DNA from: Gilliamella sp. wkB171
GTDB taxonomy: Bacteria > Pseudomonadota > Gammaproteobacteria > Enterobacterales > Orbaceae
DNA: 64,000 nt
Direction: 5' to 3'
Assembly: GCF_001693755.1 (NCBI RefSeq)
Contig: NZ_LYST01000031.1
Span: 117,417-181,416, forward strand
The position numbers were made by a program, and so were the translations under genes. The first letter of the stretch is position 1, and the number at the start of each line of letters is the position of its first letter. The notes beneath the pieces were generated by a model. It did not search any database. It had not been told where the DNA came from and worked only from the letters and a program-made list of their open reading frames with translations. Shown here piece by piece: positions 51,528 through 61,812 of the stretch.

Positions 51528-52942
51528 TTAAACCAAGTTTACAACTGAAAGTTTCCCAACAACTATCGATGACACCACAATTACAATTGGCGATTCGACT
51601 TTTGCAGTTGTCAACTTTAGAGCTACAACAAGAAATTCAAACTGCACTTGAAAATAATCCCTTGTTAGAAGTGGCTGATCAGTATGATGAAATCAGTGTT
51701 GAACAAAATACTTCAGATGAAAATATCGATACTCGACAAGCGTTAGATAGTCAGGAGATCCCTGAAGATATACCATTAGATGCTTCGTTAGATGATATTT
51801 ACACAGCAGGAACACCTTCAGGCACGCATTCTGACTATCGTAATGATGAGTTGCCTATTTATCAAGGCGAAACGCATGAAACATTACATGATTACTTAAA
51901 ATGGCAGCTTGAATTAACGCCTTTTAGCGATGTTGATCGCGCCATTGCGGTATCGATTATTGAAGCGATTGATGAAAGAGGCTATTTAACAGTTTCGTTA
52001 GATGAAATATTAGAAGAGCAGGGTAATAGTGAAATTGAATTGACTGAAGTTGAAACGGTTTTAAAGCGAATCTGGCATTTTGATCCAATTGGCGTGGGTG
52101 CTAGATCGTTGCAAGAGTGTTTATCAATTCAAATTCAACATGTTACAGTTCCTTCATTAGTTAAACAAATTATTGATAATTATCTTGATTTATTGGCAAC
52201 CCATGATTACAGAACTTTAAAAAAAGTATTCAATGCCAGTGATGAACAATTAAAAGAAGCGATTAATTTTATTCAGCATTTACATCCCTATCCAGGTGAT
52301 GCTGTCAACACAACACCTCCAGATTATGTTATCCCAGATGTGCTAGTCAAAAAAGTAGATGGCAAATGGATTGTTGATTTAAATAATGATACGGTACCGA
52401 CTCTACGCATTAACCAGCAGTATGCGGCGATGGAAAAGTTAGCCAGTGAAAGTGATAGCCAATACATAAAATCACATCTACAAGATGCCAATTGGTTTAT
52501 CAAAAGTGTAGAAAATCGCAATGAAACTTTACTTAAAGTTAGCCAATTTATAGTTGAACATCAACAGCAGTTTTTTGAACATGGTGCAGAGTCTATGAAA
52601 CCTATGATTCTATCGGATGTAGCGGCTGCAATTGATATGCATGAATCAACCATATCCCGCGTAACCACCCAAAAATATTTACAATGTCCAAGTGGCATAT
52701 TTGAGTTAAAATTCTTTTTTTCTAGCCATGTAAATACCGATTCTGGTGGTGAAGCATCTTCTACCGCCATTCGTGCATTAATTAAAAAGTATATTTCAGG
52801 TGAAGATAGTAAAAAGCCATTGAGTGATAGCAAGTTAGTGTCAATTCTTGAAGAACAAGGAATTATTATAGCTCGTCGAACTGTGGCAAAATACCGTGAA
52901 GCGTTATCAATCCCTTCATCCAATCAAAGAAAACAACTTTAA
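51524..52942 (+). CDS. rpoN: RNA polymerase sigma-54 factor RpoN
   Basis: Alternative sigma factor recognising -24/-12 promoters. The 472 residues have the Gln/Leu-rich region I ([33 protein letters not shown] in segments, residues 5-40), an acidic region II, the core-binding region, a helix-turn-helix ([23 protein letters not shown]) and the RpoN box [10 protein letters not shown] (450-459). It follows lptB as in enterics, but hpf, ptsN and rapZ, which normally follow, are absent: a convergent methyltransferase gene comes next. Confidence 0.98.
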   Translation: MIKPSLQLKVSQQLSMTPQLQLAIRLLQLSTLELQQEIQTALENNPLLEVADQYDEISVEQNTSDENIDTRQALDSQEIPEDIPLDASLDDIYTAGTPSGTHSDYRNDELPIYQGETHETLHDYLKWQLELTPFSDVDRAIAVSIIEAIDERGYLTVSLDEILEEQGNSEIELTEVETVLKRIWHFDPIGVGARSLQECLSIQIQHVTVPSLVKQIIDNYLDLLATHDYRTLKKVFNASDEQLKEAINFIQHLHPYPGDAVNTTPPDYVIPDVLVKKVDGKWIVDLNNDTVPTLRINQQYAAMEKLASESDSQYIKSHLQDANWFIKSVENRNETLLKVSQFIVEHQQQFFEHGAESMKPMILSDVAAAIDMHESTISRVTTQKYLQCPSGIFELKFFFSSHVNTDSGGEASSTAIRALIKKYISGEDSKKPLSDSKLVSILEEQGIIIARRTVAKYREALSIPSSNQRKQL

Positions 52943-52974
52943 TAATAAAGCTGTTTGGTTACTACTAATTAATA

Positions 52975-53739
52975 CTAGATTAATTTAGTTGTTTCGATAA
53001 TCATCATATCTGTCGTAAAAGATCCATCTGTTTGAAGTTCAAAATAGGCCTTTGTATCGTTGGCAGCAGTTTCTTGATACAGTCTTATTGCATCAATTAA
53101 GCGTTCAGGTGTTCGCATTCGTTTAACCCATGTGTCAAAGGACAAGGTTAAGCGATGGCGTTTTATATTATCTATACTAAAACCTGCCTCTGTTAAGAAT
53201 GTTAACCACTCACCTGGAGTATAATCGCGAACATGCGAAGTATCACGCATAGCTTCAATGGTTTGTAGCCAAATATCTAAAACAGGGTGGCCGGGTGACA
53301 CAACATCCATTATGATTAATTTTCCGTTAGGTTTGATGATGCGGTGTAGTTCTCGTATACTTTTACCTACATCATGCCAGTGATGTGCTGAATAACGACT
53401 TACCACAATATCGAATTGGTTATCGGCAAAGGGTGGACACTCTGCATAACCTTGTTTGACTGAAATATTGCTAAAACCACGACTTTCAGCTGTTAAAGCA
53501 ACCACCGATAACATCTCATCAGATAGATCGTAAGCTGTAACCTGTTTAACATATTTTGCTGCAATAAAACTCACATGACCAGCACCACATCCCATATCGA
53601 GTAATTGTGCATCAGAATAGGAACTAAGAAACGTTTCCAAATATTCAAGATCGGGCCCTTGAGCGTGTACTTTACTTGTTAAATAGGCATCTGCTTGCTC
53701 ACCAAATTGCTTTTTTACGTTATCGTGATGTGTAGCCAT
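52975..53739 (-). CDS. yafE: SAM-dependent methyltransferase, YafE-like
   Basis: Class I methyltransferase of the UbiE/methyltransferase-11 type, 254 residues. Motif I LLDMGCGAGHVSFIAA, the acidic post-I residue VTAYDLSDEML, motif II FADNQFDIVVSRYSAHHWHDV and LIIMDVVSPGHPVLDIWLQT agree with E. coli YafE. Substrate unknown. Convergent with rpoN, upstream of leuDCBA on the same strand in opposite transcription order (it is the last gene after leuD), with a 42-base gap. Confidence 0.9.
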   Translation of the reverse strand: MATHHDNVKKQFGEQADAYLTSKVHAQGPDLEYLETFLSSYSDAQLLDMGCGAGHVSFIAAKYVKQVTAYDLSDEMLSVVALTAESRGFSNISVKQGYAECPPFADNQFDIVVSRYSAHHWHDVGKSIRELHRIIKPNGKLIIMDVVSPGHPVLDIWLQTIEAMRDTSHVRDYTPGEWLTFLTEAGFSIDNIKRHRLTLSFDTWVKRMRTPERLIDAIRLYQETAANDTKAYFELQTDGSFTTDMMIIETTKLI

Positions 53740-53781
53740 AGGTCGTCTCGATATTGGGCACTTTTGTGCCCAAAGTTAAAA

Positions 53782-54384
53782 TTATGCTAAAAATGTCGGT
53801 ATTTTATGTTCAAATGCACTAATAGCATCTTCATGTTGTAGGGTTAAGCCAATATTATCTAAACCATTTAATAAACAGTGGCGTTTGAATGCATCGATTT
53901 TAAACGAATATTGCTTATCTCCAGCGATAACAACTTCATTCTCAAGATCAATCGTAAATTCAATTCCTTCATTGGCTTCAACTATTTTAAATAGTTCGTC
54001 AACGTCTTCTTCTGATAAGTTCACTAACAATAACTGATTATTAAACGAATTATTGTAAAAAATATCAGCAAAACTTGAACCAATGATGGTTTTAAAACCA
54101 TAATCCGCAAGTGCCCATGGTGCATGTTCTCGTGATGAACCACAACCAAAGTTCTCGCGCGCTAATAAAATACTTGCTCCCTTATAACGAGGTTTGTTCA
54201 GTACAAAATCGGGATTAGGTTTTTCACCTGCATCATCTAAAAATCGCCACTCATGAAAAGCATGTTTACCAAAACCGGTACGCGTGACTTTTTGTAAAAA
54301 TTGTTTAGGAATAATGGCATCGGTATCAACATTAGCCGCATCTAAAGGAACGACTAGTCCTGTATGTTTTGTAAATTTTGCCAT
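53782..54384 (-). CDS. leuD: 3-isopropylmalate dehydratase small subunit
   Basis: Swivelling domain partner of LeuC for isomerising 2- to 3-isopropylmalate. The 200 residues show [17 protein letters not shown], the substrate loop region and the conserved [15 protein letters not shown]. It starts 11 bases after leuC. Complete. Confidence 0.98.
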   Translation of the reverse strand: MAKFTKHTGLVVPLDAANVDTDAIIPKQFLQKVTRTGFGKHAFHEWRFLDDAGEKPNPDFVLNKPRYKGASILLARENFGCGSSREHAPWALADYGFKTIIGSSFADIFYNNSFNNQLLLVNLSEEDVDELFKIVEANEGIEFTIDLENEVVIAGDKQYSFKIDAFKRHCLLNGLDNIGLTLQHEDAISAFEHKIPTFLA

Positions 54385-54395
54385 GACAAGTCTCC

Positions 54396-55805
54396 TTAAA
54401 ATGGTTTACGAATATCTGTAAAATGACCAGTAATGGCAGCAGCAGCAGCCATTGCAGGACTGACTAAATGGGTTCTGGCATCACGGCCTTGACGCCCTTC
54501 AAAATTACGGTTACTGGTTGATGCGCAGCGATCGCCTGGTGCTAATTTGTCATCATTCATTGCTAAGCACATTGAACAACCAGGTAAGCGCCACTCAAAT
54601 CCTGCATCGATAAAAATCTTATCTAATCCTTCAGCTTCAGCTTGTTCTTTGACTGGTCCAGAACCAGGTACGACTAAAGCTTGTACGCCTTGCGCAACTT
54701 TTCGTCCTTTTGCAATAGCAGCGGCAGCGCGTAAATCTTCAATGCGTGAATTCGTACAAGATCCGATAAATACTTTATTGATCTTAATATCAGACATCTT
54801 AGTACCGGCAGTTAATCCCATATAGGCTAATGCACGTTCAGCAGACTGTTTTTCAATCGGATCAGAAAAATCTTGTGGATTAGGTACTTGCTTATCAATA
54901 GCGGTTACTTGACCAGGATTTGTTCCCCAAGTGACTTGTGGCGCAATATCTTTAGCTTCAAGGGTGACTACACTGTCAAAATGCGCTCCTTCATCGGTTT
55001 TTAAGGTTTTCCAGTAAGCCACGGCTTTGTCAAAATCTTCACCTTTAGGTGAAAATTGGCGACCTTTTAAGTATTCAAAAGTGACTTCATCCGGCGCAAC
55101 GAGTCCAGCTTTAGCGCCCATTTCAATAGCCATATTACATAATGTCATACGGCCTTCCATTGATAAGGATTTAATCGCATCACCACAAAACTCAACTACG
55201 TGTCCTGTACCACCAGCACTGGTCGTTTTACCAATAATCGCTAAAATAATATCTTTAGCGGTAATACCGTCGGCAACCTGACCTTTGACTTCAATTTTCA
55301 TGGTTTTCGCTCGCCCTTGTTTTAGGGTTTGGGTCGCTAATACATGTTCAACTTCCGATGTTCCAATACCAAAAGCTAGCGCTCCAAATGCGCCATGGGT
55401 AGCCGTGTGTGAGTCACCACAAACAATGGTCATACCTGGCAATGTCATGCCTTGTTCAGGCCCAACAACATGAACAATACCTCGTAATGGACTTTGTAAA
55501 CCATATAAAGATACGCCAAACTCTTTTGCATTCTTAGCTAACTCAGTTAACTGGATTCTAGCCATTTCACTACACGCACTTAAATCATTGCTTTTTGTTG
55601 AAGTATTGTGATCCATAGTTGCAAATGTTTTGTGTGGTTGGCGGACTTTACGATTCATCGCGCGTAAGCCATCGAAAGCTTGTGGTGAGGTAACTTCATG
55701 AACCAAATGGCGATCGATATATAAAATAGGGGTTTCATTTGGTGCTTCATAAACAACATGTGCATCATATAATTTTTGATACAATGTTTTTGGTTTTGTA
55801 GACAT
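54396..55805 (-). CDS. leuC: 3-isopropylmalate dehydratase large subunit
   Basis: Aconitase-type Fe-S subunit, 469 residues. Cluster cysteines lie in [17 protein letters not shown] and [24 protein letters not shown] and [31 protein letters not shown] are further signatures. AAAGGA ribosome site before ATG. Third gene of leuABCD. Confidence 0.99.
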   Translation of the reverse strand: MSTKPKTLYQKLYDAHVVYEAPNETPILYIDRHLVHEVTSPQAFDGLRAMNRKVRQPHKTFATMDHNTSTKSNDLSACSEMARIQLTELAKNAKEFGVSLYGLQSPLRGIVHVVGPEQGMTLPGMTIVCGDSHTATHGAFGALAFGIGTSEVEHVLATQTLKQGRAKTMKIEVKGQVADGITAKDIILAIIGKTTSAGGTGHVVEFCGDAIKSLSMEGRMTLCNMAIEMGAKAGLVAPDEVTFEYLKGRQFSPKGEDFDKAVAYWKTLKTDEGAHFDSVVTLEAKDIAPQVTWGTNPGQVTAIDKQVPNPQDFSDPIEKQSAERALAYMGLTAGTKMSDIKINKVFIGSCTNSRIEDLRAAAAIAKGRKVAQGVQALVVPGSGPVKEQAEAEGLDKIFIDAGFEWRLPGCSMCLAMNDDKLAPGDRCASTSNRNFEGRQGRDARTHLVSPAMAAAAAITGHFTDIRKPF

Positions 55806-55869
55806 TGCTTATATTCCTTTAATATTCTTTAAAAGGGTTAGCATGATTTATTAACCCTTAGTCTAAAAA

Positions 55870-56958
<1,089 letters not shown>

Positions 56959-57011
56959 TTAACAATTTAATTGATTTATTTTTTATTTATAAAACAACAT
57001 AACTTAATATG

Positions 57012-58559
57012 TTATTCATGATGCAATTTTTGTTTTTGCTGTGCAACTTGATTTGCCCGATAAACATTATTTAATACATTAATTAACGCTAATGCAGAGG
57101 AATGGACAATATCTGTTGCTAATCCCACACCATGGAATTTGCGACCTTTATAATCAGCAACGATATCTACTTGTCCTAAAGCATTTTCACCTTGCCCTTT
57201 TGACGCTAATTGGTATTTAACTATCGTAATTGGCTCGCCAGTAATACGATTTATTGCTTGATAAACTGCATCAACTGGACCATTACCCGTTGCCGCATCT
57301 GAATATTTTTGATCGCCAATGATTAAACTCACTGATGCAGTAGAGACAACTGTTGAACCTGATTGAACATTAAAATAGTCCAACACATAATGTTCTTGTT
57401 CATCTTTTAATTGATTGATAAAAATTAGGGCTTCTAAATCATAATCAAACACTTGTCCTTTTTTATCTGCTAGCTCTAAAAATGCTTCGTACACTTGGTC
57501 TAAATTATAATCTTTATCGTGATAACCTAACTCTTCAAGTCGATGTTTTACCGCGGCCCTACCTGATCGAGAAGTTAAATTTAATTGGATTTGATTTAAA
57601 CCAATAGATTCAGGTGTCATGATTTCGTAGGTTTCGCGATTTTTAAGCACGCCGTCTTGGTGAATGCCGGAGGAGTGGGCAAAAGCATTACTACCAATAA
57701 CTGCTTTATTGGCAGGTATTGGTGTATTAGTAATTTGACTGACGATTTGACTGGTACGATAGATTTCTTGGTGATTAATATTGGTGTGAACATTTAGAAT
57801 ATTTTGGCGAACTTTAATTGCCATAATGACTTCTTCTAAGGCTGTATTGCCTGCGCGTTCGCCCAAACCATTCATCGCGCCTTCAACTTGACGAGCACCT
57901 TCCTGAATCGCGCTAATCGAGTTAGCCACCGACATACCCAAGTCATCATGACAATGAACAGAGATAATCGCTTTATCAATGTTCGGGACACGTTCAAATA
58001 AGGTACGAATAATGCCACCAAATTGATAAGGGACAGTATAACCGACAGTATCCGGAATATTGATCGTTGTTGCCCCTGCTTTAATTGCTGCTTCAACAAT
58101 CCGACATAAGTTATCAATTGGGGTACGACCTGCATCTTCACAAGAAAACTCCACATCATTAGTATAATTACGTGCATGTTTAATACAGTGCACAGCCCTT
58201 TCAACGACATCTTCAAATGTCATTTTTAATTTGTCTTGCACGTGTAAGGTTGAAGTTGCCATAAAAGTATGGATACGAAATTGATCGGCAACTTTTAACG
58301 CCTCTGCTGCAACATCAATATCTTTATCTATACAGCGTGATAATGCACATACACGGCTATCTTTAATTGTTTTAGCAATCGTTTGAACTGATTCAAAATC
58401 ACCAGGGGATGAGATAGGAAAACCAACTTCCATCACATCCACCCGCATTCTTTCTAAAGCTAGCGCTATTTGTAATTTTTCTTTGACACTTAAACTTGCT
58501 TGTAAAGCTTGTTCACCATCACGTAGTGTGGTATCAAAAATAATGACTTGATCGCTCAT
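57012..58559 (-). CDS. leuA: 2-isopropylmalate synthase
   Basis: First committed enzyme of leucine synthesis. The 515 residues comprise the TIM-barrel ([57 protein letters not shown]) and the C-terminal regulatory domain (about 390-510) for leucine feedback. Preceded by AAGGA and by the leader-attenuator region, so expression is probably leucine-controlled at both the enzyme and transcription level. Confidence 0.99.
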   Translation of the reverse strand: MSDQVIIFDTTLRDGEQALQASLSVKEKLQIALALERMRVDVMEVGFPISSPGDFESVQTIAKTIKDSRVCALSRCIDKDIDVAAEALKVADQFRIHTFMATSTLHVQDKLKMTFEDVVERAVHCIKHARNYTNDVEFSCEDAGRTPIDNLCRIVEAAIKAGATTINIPDTVGYTVPYQFGGIIRTLFERVPNIDKAIISVHCHDDLGMSVANSISAIQEGARQVEGAMNGLGERAGNTALEEVIMAIKVRQNILNVHTNINHQEIYRTSQIVSQITNTPIPANKAVIGSNAFAHSSGIHQDGVLKNRETYEIMTPESIGLNQIQLNLTSRSGRAAVKHRLEELGYHDKDYNLDQVYEAFLELADKKGQVFDYDLEALIFINQLKDEQEHYVLDYFNVQSGSTVVSTASVSLIIGDQKYSDAATGNGPVDAVYQAINRITGEPITIVKYQLASKGQGENALGQVDIVADYKGRKFHGVGLATDIVHSSALALINVLNNVYRANQVAQQKQKLHHE

Positions 58560-58613
58560 TGTTTATTCCTTATCTATATTTTAGCGCTATTACGGTATTT
58601 CAAGTTATGAAAA

Positions 58614-58640
58614 CAAAAAACCCGCACTTTAGCGCGGGTT
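58614..58640 (-). terminator. leu operon attenuator
   Basis: Minus-strand stem CCCGCGC-TAAA-GTGCGGG (58638-58621) followed by six T, between the leader peptide and leuA. The left arm can instead pair with GCGCGG in the leader coding region (58703-58698), the antiterminator alternative. Confidence 0.9.
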
Positions 58641-58677
58641 CTTGTTGATTTGTCGAGTTGTTTAATAGATTATCTCA

Positions 58678-58752
58678 TTACTCAACACACAAGCGATCCG
58701 CGCAAAATAATGCGAGGAGTAAGCTAGTGAGGAGAGTAGTTGTTCTAATCAT
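58678..58752 (-). CDS. leuL: leu operon leader peptide
   Basis: A 24-codon frame ATG to TAA giving MIRTTTLLTSLLLALFCADRL and three more residues. Seven of 24 codons are Leu (positions 7, 8, 11, 12, 13, 15, 21), four of them CTC, a rare Leu codon in this AT-rich sequence. It lies 38 bases before the attenuator, as in leu operons. A GAG sequence stands about ten bases upstream. It differs in sequence from the E. coli leader, as leader peptides do. Confidence 0.85.
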   Translation of the reverse strand: MIRTTTLLTSLLLALFCADRLCVE

Positions 58753-58764
58753 TAAAACGAGTCT

Positions 58765-58794
58765 CTAAATTTATATTGGTCAAAATAATGTCAA
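58765..58794 (-). promoter_or_regulatory. Probable leu operon promoter
   Basis: A perfect TTGACA (58794-58789) is followed on the minus strand by TATAAA-like sequence (about 58774-58769). The spacing is short (about 13-15 bases), so the exact -10 is uncertain. Confidence 0.4.
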
Positions 58795-58878
58795 TATTTT
58801 TATCAAAGAACATAGTTAATGTCAATATCTAATCTTAAAAGGTCATTAAATATTATGATTTTAATCAGCAAAATTCAG

Positions 58879-60531
58879 TTAATCGATAAAGCAGATAGCT
58901 TTTAAGCCTTGAGTATCTTTATCGAATGAAGCAATACTTCCGTCGGTTACATTAACACCATAGAATTTTGTTCCTTCAAAAGACCAATCTATGGGGTCTT
59001 GATCACATTCGTTTTCTGGAAATAGTTCATCGTTACCATCATCAGGTATTGGTGGTGGATATAAGGTGCCTTGTTCATCATCATCACCATTATCTTCATC
59101 AAAAGGATTAAAATTTCGTAATTTAGATTTTAGCGGCTCAGCTATATCCATATCGTAGTTTGGTTCATATGTCCAAGTGTAATTAGATAGTGCATTTGAT
59201 AATGTTGAATCGCTTGGATAAACTTCATTTACCGTATTCCCCCATTCAGATAAAAGCGCGCCAATACTACGTTTGTAATTATTTCTTTTATTTTCTCCCA
59301 AAAAATAATCCCAATTTTTTGCATTAGTCAATGATAGCCTAGAAGTCAGCCCGACTCTTCGGTTTTGACAACTACAGTAATGACTAGCAGATTTTTGATC
59401 TTTAAAAACTACATTTTCAGAAATTAGGAACCATTGATTGATTGTAAAGCTATAAATTATTTTATTGCCGACAGTTAAAGAAAAAACTGTATGATTTGCA
59501 GCTGCAATATTATTTTTTAATTTTTCTGAAAAATTGGGACCAACAAACTCAACTCGAAGTACGTTATCTTTACCACTAAGTTTTAAACTAATAGGCGATG
59601 TTGTTGGGTATTTAGTATAAGAAATTTGTCTCCAGTTTGCACCTGACAGGACGGCATCAAAATATAATTTATTGGCAGCAGTTGTAGGAAACTTATTATA
59701 ACTTTCTTCAGACGAACCTCGAGGCAAAAAACCTTTATTGGCATCCCACCAAGGCATATCTTGTTCCCAAGGATTCTGAATATAATTCGCTTCGTATTCT
59801 TCTTTTGTATAAGCAAATTCTGGTGGATTACCTTTTTCTAAAGATGGTTGTAGCCAGCAAATCGTAGGGACATCATTGGAGGAAGATGTGACATAATAGG
59901 TTTTATTTACGCTTGGATAAGTCCTAATATTAGGTACTCCAAATGTGGTTGAAAGCTGTGATTCTGTTGTGGCTAATGTCAATGCGTAGTAACCAATACA
60001 GTTATTTAATTTTTCGCTCGGATCAATAGTATTATTGTTGTTATCTTTTATTGTAAGAGACATCGTCCCACTAGCATTAAACCCATTATCACCATCATCA
60101 TCTTTCACATATTGATGATCGTTTAAAATAGTTAAAATATCCACTTCTTTTGCATTATAATCAGTTAATAATGTTATTATATTTTCAAAAGTCTCAACAG
60201 ACTTTGGAAGTACAATTAATTTATCGGGAGATGAATCAAAATCAGGAATATAATAAGTTAAATTAGGATTTTTTATTCGCGTGTCGATCTGAGTTGAATT
60301 TTCATTGTTAACCTCTTCTGTCCCATTAGTTTGATCGTTTTCTACTGCAATCCAAAGTAAATCAGTTATGTTTGCTTGTGTATGATCATTATCTATTGAT
60401 ATATAGGGTTCTGTGCCATTTATGACTTGAACAGATGTGGCACTTAATGCATTGGCTGAAAAACAATAAAAAATATTGGAAAAAAAGACTGCTGTATATA
60501 ATTTTGTTAATATATGTTTACTTTTAAACAT
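58879..60531 (-). CDS. Secreted Cys-containing protein, paralogue A (adhesin-like, function unknown)
   Basis: A 550-residue exported protein (ATG 60531; a GTG one codon earlier is less likely). Signal peptide about 1-28 (cleavage FSANA|LS). Beyond it, VINGTEPYISI and an acidic DDDGD (144-148) precede a beta-rich region with CIGYYALTL (178), LSTTFGVPN, ICWLQPS (225) and WWDANKGFLPRG. The C-terminus holds CSCQNRRVGLTSRLSLTN, LLSEWG (426-431), YTWTYE, an acidic Pro-rich insert and FYGVNVTDGSIASFDKD (523-539) ending ICFID. This order of motifs recalls the lectin-like end module of intimin/invasin and Salmonella DUF823-type adhesins, but there is no membrane barrel. Closely patterned on the gene at 61813. 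Family assignment is inference. Confidence 0.6.
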   Translation of the reverse strand: MFKSKHILTKLYTAVFFSNIFYCFSANALSATSVQVINGTEPYISIDNDHTQANITDLLWIAVENDQTNGTEEVNNENSTQIDTRIKNPNLTYYIPDFDSSPDKLIVLPKSVETFENIITLLTDYNAKEVDILTILNDHQYVKDDDGDNGFNASGTMSLTIKDNNNNTIDPSEKLNNCIGYYALTLATTESQLSTTFGVPNIRTYPSVNKTYYVTSSSNDVPTICWLQPSLEKGNPPEFAYTKEEYEANYIQNPWEQDMPWWDANKGFLPRGSSEESYNKFPTTAANKLYFDAVLSGANWRQISYTKYPTTSPISLKLSGKDNVLRVEFVGPNFSEKLKNNIAAANHTVFSLTVGNKIIYSFTINQWFLISENVVFKDQKSASHYCSCQNRRVGLTSRLSLTNAKNWDYFLGENKRNNYKRSIGALLSEWGNTVNEVYPSDSTLSNALSNYTWTYEPNYDMDIAEPLKSKLRNFNPFDEDNGDDDEQGTLYPPPIPDDGNDELFPENECDQDPIDWSFEGTKFYGVNVTDGSIASFDKDTQGLKAICFID

Positions 60532-60872
60532 CACATTTTCCGTAACGGTACTTTAATATCACTATAAACTGTAAAGCCTTTAAAATTGTGCTAGATAATA
60601 TTCTCTATTTTTTTTATTGTAAAGATATTGGTGTCGTTTTGTTGATAAATAACTCTATGATATAAATGAAAATTATAATTATTATTTGTTTTTTTTATAA
60701 AAAAATGAAGTGTAATAAAACGCATTTTTATATAGGAGCATAGAGACAAGTAAAGATCGGTTGAATTTGTTATTCAAGTGGTAATTAATAGTATTCTAAA
60801 ATAAATATAAATCATTAAGTTAATTAAAAATAAGTTATCGTTCATTATTAAACAAAAGGTGGAGTCAAAAAT
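60532..60872. other. Intergenic region between paralogue A and nfsB
   Basis: About 340 AT-rich bases between divergent genes. It must hold both promoters, but no convincing elements or regulator sites were recognised, and it lacks the repeat found upstream of paralogue B. Confidence 0.55.
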
Positions 60873-61517
60873 ATGAATATCGTCGAAATTTCGCAAAAAC
60901 GTTATACCACTAAACATTATGATCCTACTAAAAAGATACCTGTAGCTATTATTGAGCAACTTTTAACTGTTTTAAGAAACAGTCCATCATCGGTAAATTC
61001 TCAACCATGGCATTTTTATGTGATTGAGTCAGACACAGCAAAAAATAAGATTTTGCCTGCTTTTCCTGATTTTAATCAGCCACGCGTGACAGGATCGTCA
61101 CATACTATTGTTTTTTGTATAAAAGTGCCATTGGATGAAAGTCATTTAGTGAATCTACTGAATCAAGAAGAAAAAGACGGTCGTCTGCCTTCTGAAGATT
61201 TAAAAGTATCGCAAGATCAAGGTCGACGTTATTTTGTTAATTTAAATAGTGCAACCCCTGAATCGCAACAGTGTTGGGAAGAAAAGCAAACTTATATTGC
61301 ATTGGGGCAACTTTTGTTTGCTGCTGCGGCAATTGGTGTTGATTCTACGGCTATCGAAGGATATGATTCAGCTAAAATTGACGAAATTTTAGATCTTAAA
61401 AGTAAGGGATTGAAAAGTGTTGTAGTTGCGACATTAGGCTATCGCGCGGCTGATGATGGCAACGCACATCGACCAAAATCACGTTTACCAAAAGAACAAC
61501 TTTTCACTTATCTATAA
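60873..61517 (+). CDS. nfsB: Oxygen-insensitive NAD(P)H nitroreductase NfsB-like
   Basis: FMN-dependent nitroreductase, 214 residues (E. coli NfsB 217). Shared signatures are RYTTKHYDPTKKIP, NSPSSVNSQPWHFYVIES with FMN contacts, HTIVFCIKVPLDESHL, NQEEKDGRLPSEDLK, ALGQLLFAAAAIGVDSTAIEGYD and the C-terminal PKSRLP. GGTGGAG ribosome site. It lies between the two secreted paralogues with no obvious functional link. Confidence 0.93.
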   Translation: MNIVEISQKRYTTKHYDPTKKIPVAIIEQLLTVLRNSPSSVNSQPWHFYVIESDTAKNKILPAFPDFNQPRVTGSSHTIVFCIKVPLDESHLVNLLNQEEKDGRLPSEDLKVSQDQGRRYFVNLNSATPESQQCWEEKQTYIALGQLLFAAAAIGVDSTAIEGYDSAKIDEILDLKSKGLKSVVVATLGYRAADDGNAHRPKSRLPKEQLFTYL

Positions 61518-61537
61518 TTTCCCGCTTTGACATTAAG

Positions 61538-61800
61538 AATTGTTGCGTCGATTCTTTCGACGCAATAATTATTCATAAAAAAATATTATTATCGTTTTTG
61601 ATATTGTCACTAATCCCTTTATATTTTTTCTACGCTATATCGATATTGTGTTGTTGTGTTGAGTTGTTCGTATAAATTAATTTATTGTCTGTTCAATTTA
61701 AAAAAGTTATTTATAGATTATTTTTTTTATATATGTAAAAATAAAAAATAACGAATAATCAAAATGATTGTTTATTTAAACTTCAAAAGGACTTGGATTT
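61538..61800. repeat. Degenerate direct repeat, copy 1 (upstream of paralogue B)
   Basis: Shares long runs with 63712-63985: TGTCGATTC/GCGTCGATTC, CGCAATAATT, TCATAAAAAA, ATTATTATCGTTTTTGATAT, TTTATA, TAAATTAATTT and TTATTTATAGATTATT. Contains a perfect hairpin TTGCGTCGA / TCGACGCAA (61543-61551, 61557-61565) that can terminate nfsB. Confidence 0.8.
61543..61570 (+). terminator. Terminator after nfsB
   Basis: Perfect 9-bp stem with 5-base loop (61543-61565) followed by TAATT. Weak T-run. Its counterpart in the second repeat copy is decayed but largely pairable. Confidence 0.6.
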
Positions 61801-61812
61801 TAGGTTTTGTGT

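Noticed and set aside
54547..55473. Several open frames of 60-92 codons antisense to leuC
   Set aside because: All are shadows of leuC with no ribosome sites and no recognisable product.
58879..60531. Paralogue A as a classical autotransporter or intimin
   Set aside because: No C-terminal or N-terminal membrane barrel is present; the protein ends in an acidic segment and ICFID.
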